Origin: Caballeronia sp. NK8
GTDB taxonomy: Bacteria; Pseudomonadota; Gammaproteobacteria; Burkholderiales; Burkholderiaceae
Direction of reading: 5' to 3'
DNA length: 64,000 bases
Assembly (NCBI RefSeq): GCF_018408855.1
Contig: NZ_AP024322.1
Span: 1-64,000, forward strand
Shown here piece after piece: positions 58,571-64,000 of the stretch. Both the position numbers and the translations under genes were made by a program. Under the pieces are notes generated by a model that worked only from the letters and a program-made list of their open reading frames with translations, did no database searches and had not been told where the DNA came from. Every line of letters begins with the position of its first letter. Position 1 is the first letter of the stretch.

Positions 58571-59000
58571 GACGGGAAGCTGGCGGAGAGGGGCGGCGCG
58601 GCCTGGAACAGGCAGAAGCTCAAAAAGCGGCGCCCCAAAAAAAGAACCGCCCAAGCCGGGTGCCAAGGGCGGTAATCGGAGAGTTGCAACGACTACATGC
58701 GCGAACATGGAACACGCACATGGAAAGCATACGTTCCAGCGTTGCCTGTCCAAATAAGAAAACTCCCAATTAAGAATTCACCTAGTTTTTCTGCTTTCTA
58801 GCAGCGATCTGCCGATTTCTTTCGGCTGCTATTCATAGACCTTTCGCCGATATTCCGGCGTCCATTCTCAAGTCGTTATCCCGCTCATACGCGCTCAAGA
58901 AAATCGAGCCGAGCGCCGTAATGCCACTCTGTGCGCGAACCGCGGTTTGCGCTGCGCCGGCCGCGGACGTCGTCTGCGGGGCGCGACAGAGGAGACATCG
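58571..59000. other. Intergenic region between regA-like gene and chemoreceptor
   Basis: A 430-bp gap. The first 100 bases include the minus-strand terminator listed separately; the centre (58740-58850) is A/T-rich and repeats short inverted motifs (CTGCTTTCTAGCAG, GCCGATTTCTTTCGGC, CGCCGATATTCCGGCG). No reading frame looks coding. Promoters for the chemoreceptor and perhaps a minus-strand RNA must lie here. Confidence 0.45.
58637..58673 (-). terminator. Orphan minus-strand terminator (candidate small RNA end)
   Basis: ACCGCCC / GGGCGGT (58646-58652 and 58667-58673, 14-nt loop) is followed on the minus strand by TTCTTTTTTT. No minus-strand gene lies upstream of it within the gap, so it may end a small RNA. 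On the plus strand no T run follows, so it is a poor terminator for the regA-like gene. Confidence 0.5.
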
Positions 59001-60560
59001 ATGAAATGGTTTGACCGCCTGTCCGTGCTCAGCAAGCTGTTGCTGTCTTTCGCGGTCGTGATTCTGTTCACCGCGTGCGTGGGCGTCACCGGCGTGGTAT
59101 CGCTCGCGAAAATGAACGGACTGATCGAGGAAATCGGCGATCGTCACATGGACGGCCTGTACTGGGTCGAGGAAGCCAACAAGCACAAGCTCAACACGGA
59201 TCTCGCCGCCGCCAACCTGACTTTCGCCGACGATTCCGGCAAGGACAAGCTGAAGGAAGGCATGTCGGCTTCGCTCGACAGCATGCACCGCGCGTTCGAG
59301 CATTTGCGCCCGACGATGCGCTCCGCCGAGGGCATCGCGCTCTACGACACGGCGAGCAAGTCCGTCGCCGCATGGGAAGACATCGTGCTGATGCAGATGG
59401 GCAAAAAGCCGATGCCGATCGACGTCGACCAGATGGGACTCATCGCGCGCGCGATCGCCGCGAGCGAGAAGGCGCGCGATTCGCTCGAGCGTCTCGCCGA
59501 CTTCAAGAGGAAACGCGCGACCGACGCGCGCCACGACGCGGCATCGGAATATGAAACGATGCGCGTCGTCATGCTCGCGCTCGTGTTCGGCGCGATGGTC
59601 GCGGGCGCGCTGCTCGCGGCGCTGATCGGACGGCGTCTCGCCGCGCAACTGGGCGGCGAGCCGGCCTATGCCGCCGATATCGCCGACCGCATCGCGCGCG
59701 GCGACCTGACGACGCGCGTCGCCACGCGCCCCGGCGACGACACCAGCATGCTCGCGAGCCTCGGCAACATGAGCACGAAGCTGGCGGATATCGTCGGCGG
59801 GATTCGCCATTCCAGCGAATCGATTCTGTTCGCGTCGCGGGAAATCGCGCAGGGCAACACCGATCTGTCCCAGCGCACCGAAGAGCAGGCCGCGTCGCTG
59901 GAGGAAACCGCGTCGAGCATGGAGCAGCTCACGCAGACCGTGCGCCAGAACGCGAGCAACGCGGACGAAGCAAGCGGCCTCGCGCGCGGTGCGTCGGATG
60001 TGTCGGCGCGTGGCAGCGAGCTCGTCGGCGAGGTGGTCGACAACATGCGCGAACTGGCGTCGGGCTCCAAGCGCATGACGGACATCATCGCCGTGATCGA
60101 GGGCATCGCGTTCCAGACCAATATCCTCGCGCTGAACGCCGCCGTGGAAGCGGCGCGCGCGGGCGAGGAAGGCCGCGGCTTCGCGGTGGTCGCAGGCGAA
60201 GTGCGCTCGCTCGCGCAGCGCAGCGCGATGTCGGCGAAGGAGATCAAGGAGCTGATCGAGGCATCGACGGCGCGCGTCGACAGCGGCGCGGCGCTCGCCG
60301 AACGCGCCGGCGCGACGATGGCCGAAGTCACGCACGCCGTGCAGCGCGTGACGGACATCATGGCGCAGATCTCGTCGGCGTCGCACGAGCAGAGCACGGG
60401 CATCGAGCAGGTGAATCGCGCCGTCGCGCAGATGGATCAGGTCACGCAGCAGAACGCGGCGCTGGTCGAACAGGCGGCGGCCGCGGCGGGTGCGATGGCC
60501 GATCAGGCCGAGCAGTTGAAGGGCGCCGTTGCGGTCTTCGAACTGGATCGTGGCGCCTGA
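59001..60560 (+). CDS. Methyl-accepting chemotaxis protein
   Basis: A 519-residue Tsr/Tar-type transducer: first membrane segment ([20 protein letters not shown]), a periplasmic helical sensor domain of about 155 residues, second membrane segment ([22 protein letters not shown]), HAMP domain, then the signalling coiled coil with the hairpin tip [21 protein letters not shown]. Methylation-region sequence ([18 protein letters not shown]) is present. No C-terminal CheR-binding pentapeptide is seen. GAGGAGA precedes the ATG at 59001. The ligand is unknown. Confidence 0.93.
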   Translation: MKWFDRLSVLSKLLLSFAVVILFTACVGVTGVVSLAKMNGLIEEIGDRHMDGLYWVEEANKHKLNTDLAAANLTFADDSGKDKLKEGMSASLDSMHRAFEHLRPTMRSAEGIALYDTASKSVAAWEDIVLMQMGKKPMPIDVDQMGLIARAIAASEKARDSLERLADFKRKRATDARHDAASEYETMRVVMLALVFGAMVAGALLAALIGRRLAAQLGGEPAYAADIADRIARGDLTTRVATRPGDDTSMLASLGNMSTKLADIVGGIRHSSESILFASREIAQGNTDLSQRTEEQAASLEETASSMEQLTQTVRQNASNADEASGLARGASDVSARGSELVGEVVDNMRELASGSKRMTDIIAVIEGIAFQTNILALNAAVEAARAGEEGRGFAVVAGEVRSLAQRSAMSAKEIKELIEASTARVDSGAALAERAGATMAEVTHAVQRVTDIMAQISSASHEQSTGIEQVNRAVAQMDQVTQQNAALVEQAAAAAGAMADQAEQLKGAVAVFELDRGA

Positions 60561-60709
60561 AAAGCGCGCACGGTTCGGGCGGCGGTTGGCGAAACGGTCG
60601 TAATATCGGCTCGCTTGCCACTCGAGGGTCCGCTCCGTACACTCGCGCCTGTTTTTCCAACAAGCGCGCCGCACGGACGGCGCCTCACCGCCGAGAAGGA
60701 GCCCCGCAG

Positions 60710-62011
60710 ATGTCCGATTCCTATTTCCCGCGCTGGCCGGTCCAGGCGGATGCCGAAGCGGGGCGCGTCGTCGCCCCCGACGAGCGTCTGCCCTGGCCGC
60801 AGATGATCGCGATGGGCATTCAGCACGTCGTCGCGATGTTCGGCTCGACCGTGCTCGCCCCGCTCCTGATGGGCTTCGATCCCAATCTGTGCATTTTCAT
60901 GTCGGGCATCGGCACGCTGCTGTTCTTCGTGCTGGTCGGCGGGCGCGTGCCGAGCTATCTCGGTTCGAGCTTTGCGTTCATCGGTCTCGTGATCGCGGTG
61001 ACGGGCTACGGCGGACACGGTCCGAACTTGAACATCGGCGTCGCGCTCGGCGGGATCATCGCGTGCGGCGTGGCTTACGCGATCATCGGCGTGATCGTCG
61101 CGGCAGTCGGCACGAAGTGGATCGAAACGCTGATGCCGCCGGTCGTGACGGGCGCGATCGTCTGCGTGATCGGGCTGAATCTCGCGCCGATCGCCGTGAA
61201 GGGCGTGATGGGCAGCAGCTTCGAATCGTGGATGGCGCTCGTCACCGTGCTGTGCGTGGGCGGCGTCGCGGTGTTCGCGCGCGGCATGGCGCAGCGGCTG
61301 CTGATTCTGATCGGCCTCGCGATCGCGTACCTCATCTACGCCGTGCTGACCAACGGCATGGGCATGGGCAAGCCGGTGGACTTTGCGATCGTCGCGAACG
61401 CCGCGTGGTTCGGCATGCCGCATTTCACCGCGCCCGTGTTCCAGGCGCAGGCGATGACGCTGATCGCGCCGGTCGCGATCATTCTCGTCGCGGAGAATCT
61501 CGGGCACATCAAGGCCGTCGGCGCGATGACGGGCAGGAGTCTCGACAAGTACATCGGCCGCGCGTTCATCGGCGATGGGCTGGCGACGATCGCGTCGGGC
61601 TTCGCGGGCGGCACGGGCGTGACGACGTATGCCGAGAACATCGGCGTGATGGCCGTCACCAAGATCTATTCGACGCTCGTGTTCGTGGTCGCGGCGCTGT
61701 TCGCGATCGTGCTCGGGTTCTCGCCGAAGTTCGGCGCGCTGATCCAGACCATTCCTGGGCCGGTGCTGGGCGGCGTGTCGATCGTCGTGTTCGGCCTGAT
61801 CGCGGTGACGGGCGCGCGGATCTGGGTCGTCAACAAGGTGGATTTTTCGGACAACCGCAATCTGATCGTCGCGGCGGTGACGCTCGTGCTCGGTACCGGG
61901 GATTTCACGCTGAAGCTCGGCGGCTTCGCGCTCGGCGGCATCGGGACGGCGACCTTCGGCGCGATCATTTTTTATGCGTTGCTGCGGCGGCGTGGGTCGG
62001 ACGTGGTCTGA
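60710..62011 (+). CDS. rutG: RutG/UraA-like pyrimidine permease
   Basis: A 433-residue nucleobase:cation symporter-2 protein with about 14 membrane segments. Sequence segments VVAPDERLPWPQ, LMSGIGTLLFF-type MSGIGTLLFF, GGRVPSYLGSSFAF, VAENLGHIKAVGAMTGR and GVTTYAENIGVMAVTK closely follow E. coli RutG, more so than UraA. AENLGH carries the proton and uracil-binding Glu of the family. No other rut genes are beside it, so substrate uracil or thymine is likely but not proved. Confidence 0.88.
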   Translation: MSDSYFPRWPVQADAEAGRVVAPDERLPWPQMIAMGIQHVVAMFGSTVLAPLLMGFDPNLCIFMSGIGTLLFFVLVGGRVPSYLGSSFAFIGLVIAVTGYGGHGPNLNIGVALGGIIACGVAYAIIGVIVAAVGTKWIETLMPPVVTGAIVCVIGLNLAPIAVKGVMGSSFESWMALVTVLCVGGVAVFARGMAQRLLILIGLAIAYLIYAVLTNGMGMGKPVDFAIVANAAWFGMPHFTAPVFQAQAMTLIAPVAIILVAENLGHIKAVGAMTGRSLDKYIGRAFIGDGLATIASGFAGGTGVTTYAENIGVMAVTKIYSTLVFVVAALFAIVLGFSPKFGALIQTIPGPVLGGVSIVVFGLIAVTGARIWVVNKVDFSDNRNLIVAAVTLVLGTGDFTLKLGGFALGGIGTATFGAIIFYALLRRRGSDVV

Positions 62012-62047
62012 TGCCTGACATCACGCGCGCCTGATGGCGCGCGTGCA

Positions 62048-63697
62048 TTATCCGCCCGTCCCGCGCTTCCGGTTCACGATCGCCGTCTCCGACAAATCGA
62101 TCTCCCGCATCAGCTTGTTCAACGTCTCGTCGTTGATGTGCTGCAGCGTGCGCAGTCTCAGCAACTCCGCGCGTTCGGCCCTGAGCGCCGCCATCTTCAG
62201 CCGCGTCTCCACCATCTCGCTCTTCTTTGCCGCCACGCGCGGCGCTTCTTCGTCGCCGAGCGATTCCAGACGGCGCCGGTACATGCCCATCACGCGCGCG
62301 GTCGAATCGGCGCAGCGCGCGGAGCCGGCTTCGTCCATCTGCTCGATCAGCACGTCGTGCGTTTCGTCGATCGCGCGAATCGCCGCCTGCGCCGCGCGGC
62401 GGCGCGCCATGCGTTCTTCCGTCGCGTGCGGATTGCGCTCGCGTTCGATGCCGCGCAGCATCAGCGGCAAGCCGACGACCGCGATCAGCAGCGACACCAG
62501 AATCACCGCCGATGCGATGAAAATCGCCAGATCGCGCCCCGGGAGCATCACGGGCAATGACAGCACGCCCGCGAGCGTCACGGCGCCGCGCACCCCGCCG
62601 ATCGTCGTCAGCGCGAGCGTGCGAACGCCGGGCGCGGCGCTGTCGAGGCCCTGTTTCGCGGTCTTGCGCGCCGCGACCCAGCGCAGCGAATACACCCATA
62701 CGAAACGCAGCGAATAGAGCGCGACCAGCGTCGCGAGCACATAGCCGATCAACAGGCCGACTTGCTCATTGCCGTCGTGATGCGCCTCGATCAGCGCCTG
62801 CCCGATGATGTGCGGAAACTGCAGCCCGAGCAGGATGAAGACCATGCCGTTGAAGACGAATTCGATCATCGTCCAGGTGCTCGTCATGCGTACGCGCACC
62901 GCGCTCGGAATGCCTTCTCGCAGGCTTTGAATGTTCATCATCATGCCCGCCGACACAGCCGCCAGAATGCCCGAGCAGCCGACATGCTCGGCCATCACGT
63001 AGGCCGCGAACGGAATCAGGATCGTGAGGATCACGCCGGCGGCGGGGTCGTCGTCCTCGGAGAATCGCAGGAGACGCGACGGGATCTCGGTGACGGCCCA
63101 ACTGATCGCCGCGCCGATCACGATCCCGCCTGCCGCGATGATGAAGAAGCTGATCGTCGCGTCGCGCAGCGAGAACACGCCCGTCAGCGCGGCGGCGATC
63201 GCGAACTTCAGCGCGACGAGGCCCGACGCGTCGTTCATGAGCGCCTCGCCTTCGAGAATGTGCATCAGGCCCGCCGGAATGCGGTTGCGCCCGGCGATGC
63301 CCGTGAGCGCGACGGCGTCGGTCGGCGAGAGCACGGCGGCGAGCGCAAACGCGACGGGCAGCGGCATCGTCGGGATCATCGCGTGCAGGAAATAGCCGAG
63401 CACGCCGACGGTGATGAACACGAGCCCGAGCGCGAGCATCAGGATCGCGCGGCGCTGCATGTAGAGCTCGCGCTTCGGAATGCGCCAGCCGTCCGCGAAC
63501 AGCAGCGGCGGAATGAACAGGAGCATGAAGAGTTCGGGATCGAAGGTGACATGCAGTGCGAAGCCTGGCCAGGCGAGGCACGCGCCGAGCGCGATCTGGA
63601 TGAGCGGCAGCGGCAGTTTGATCGGCAGCAGGCTCAGGCCGAATCCCGAGAGCGCCACGGCCAGTAGCAGAATGAGGACGGTAAAGACGATTTCCAT
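62048..63697 (-). CDS. CPA1-family Na+/H+ antiporter
   Basis: A 549-residue inner-membrane cation:proton antiporter. About 12 membrane segments fill residues 1-410; the ion-binding motif appears as LEGEALMNDASGLVALKFA and LSPTDAVALTGI. A cytoplasmic helical domain of about 120 residues follows (ERNPHATEERMARRRAAQAA, then ETRLKMAALRAERAELLRL). Similar proteins are annotated NhaP- or YjcE-like. It converges on the permease gene. Confidence 0.92.
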   Translation of the reverse strand: MEIVFTVLILLLAVALSGFGLSLLPIKLPLPLIQIALGACLAWPGFALHVTFDPELFMLLFIPPLLFADGWRIPKRELYMQRRAILMLALGLVFITVGVLGYFLHAMIPTMPLPVAFALAAVLSPTDAVALTGIAGRNRIPAGLMHILEGEALMNDASGLVALKFAIAAALTGVFSLRDATISFFIIAAGGIVIGAAISWAVTEIPSRLLRFSEDDDPAAGVILTILIPFAAYVMAEHVGCSGILAAVSAGMMMNIQSLREGIPSAVRVRMTSTWTMIEFVFNGMVFILLGLQFPHIIGQALIEAHHDGNEQVGLLIGYVLATLVALYSLRFVWVYSLRWVAARKTAKQGLDSAAPGVRTLALTTIGGVRGAVTLAGVLSLPVMLPGRDLAIFIASAVILVSLLIAVVGLPLMLRGIERERNPHATEERMARRRAAQAAIRAIDETHDVLIEQMDEAGSARCADSTARVMGMYRRRLESLGDEEAPRVAAKKSEMVETRLKMAALRAERAELLRLRTLQHINDETLNKLMREIDLSETAIVNRKRGTGG

Positions 63698-63952
63698 GTG
63701 TGAGCGCGCTGTGACGAGCCGAAAGTTTAGCCCTTGCGTGGGATGCGGGCAGCGGCCGCGTTAGCTGGGGTCGTTACAGGATCCAGCGAAAATAAACGCA
63801 CCGCTAAGGTGCATATTGCACAGAAGATCGCCTGCCCACGGTGCACGCCACGGGCAAACCATCGACGAATCGTGCCACGTCGTGCGCATGGAGCTTGCTT
63901 TAGCGAAAGCTACGGGACATCCAGACTCCCGGCGAGATCATCGAGGGCTGTT
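63698..63952 (+). other. Intergenic region before a truncated gene
   Basis: 255 bp with an inverted repeat GGTGCATATTGCAC (about 63810-63823) and GCTTTAGCGAAAGC (about 63897-63910). I recognise no RNA family with confidence. It probably contains the leader of the gene starting at 63953. Confidence 0.35.
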
Positions 63953-64000
63953 ATGAAAATGGTATGGGACCGATCCGGCGCGGGTCCGCAGGGCAAGGGG
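63953..64000 (+). CDS. Start of an unidentified gene, cut by window end
   Basis: An open frame begins ATGAAAATGGTATGGGACC and reads MKMVWDRSGAGPQGKG before the window ends. GAGGGCTG lies before the start. Sixteen codons are too few to identify it. Confidence 0.4.
   Translation, partial: MKMVWDRSGAGPQGKG

Noticed and set aside
58801..58880. FliA (sigma-28) promoter for the chemoreceptor
   Set aside because: GCCGATTT and GCCGATAT boxes occur, but no TAAAGTTT-like box lies 11 bases upstream of either.
63835..63930. Possible c-di-GMP (GEMM-I) riboswitch because of ACGGGCAAACC near 63849-63859
   Set aside because: Only that block matches. The following GGGACGCAAAGCC and the second-stem GGUAGGUAGCGGGG are missing, so the match is probably chance.

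Overview
The window is a dnaA-first stretch of a GC-rich betaproteobacterial chromosome. The dnaA-dnaN-gyrB order, RegB/RegA-like and NtrY/NtrX-like sensor pairs, MetX/MetW, GatCAB and the style of many proteins point to Burkholderiaceae, most likely Caballeronia or Paraburkholderia, chromosome 1. The genus is inferred from familiarity and was not computed. Most of the window is ordinary core genome.

Layout. 1-5.6 kb: replication genes dnaA, dnaN, gyrB. 5.6-10.2 kb: AraC/GyrI-like regulator, small zinc-ribbon protein, DbpA helicase, MFS exporter, DUF488 protein. 10.2-13.7 kb: a small foreign island at the 3' end of tRNA-Lys(CTT). Near-identical 37-bp copies of the tRNA end flank a TcmP/DUF5131 gene pair and a scrambled left end. 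No integrase is visible. 13.8-20.4 kb: thioesterase, patatin-like lipase, OsmC protein, 2-hydroxyacid dehydrogenase, GTP-dependent PEP carboxykinase, LysR regulator. 20.5-28.4 kb: topoisomerase III, thioredoxin-like protein, DprA, peptide deformylase, Met-tRNA formyltransferase, LysE exporter, HtpX. 28.5-33.7 kb: rsmB, DUF4390 protein, and an NtrY-type kinase with a short NtrX-type regulator. 33.7-37.8 kb: tRNA-Phe, queuosine precursor genes queC-queE-queD, an HpcH/HpaI aldolase, a Sel1 protein. 37.8-44.2 kb: the cell-shape cluster mreB-mreC-mreD-mrdA-rodA on the minus strand. 44.6-49.6 kb: gatCAB, ppk2, exonuclease III. 49.6-56.2 kb: an M48 protease homologue coupled to ampG, metX-metW behind a SAM-II-type riboswitch, a divergent toxin-antitoxin pair, a HAD phosphatase, argB. 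56.3-64 kb: Cys-rich CWC protein, RegB/RegA-like redox pair, chemoreceptor, RutG-like permease, CPA1 antiporter, and the first codons of a gene cut by the window end.

Most interesting. (1) The integrase-less tRNA-Lys island carries a radical-SAM-like three-Cys protein (DUF5131, Gp37/Gp68) and its methyltransferase-like partner TcmP. This is a conserved pair of unknown function and a candidate nucleic-acid-modifying or defence module. (2) The metX leader matches the SAM-II aptamer core, has an extra hairpin inserted, and shows a readable switch: a 9-nt complement of the aptamer's binding-site strand lies just upstream of the ribosome-binding site. (3) Smaller points: HDxxH instead of HExxH in the M48 homologue, an orphan minus-strand terminator beside regA suggesting a small RNA, and a promoter-like box plus terminator hairpin upstream of queC.
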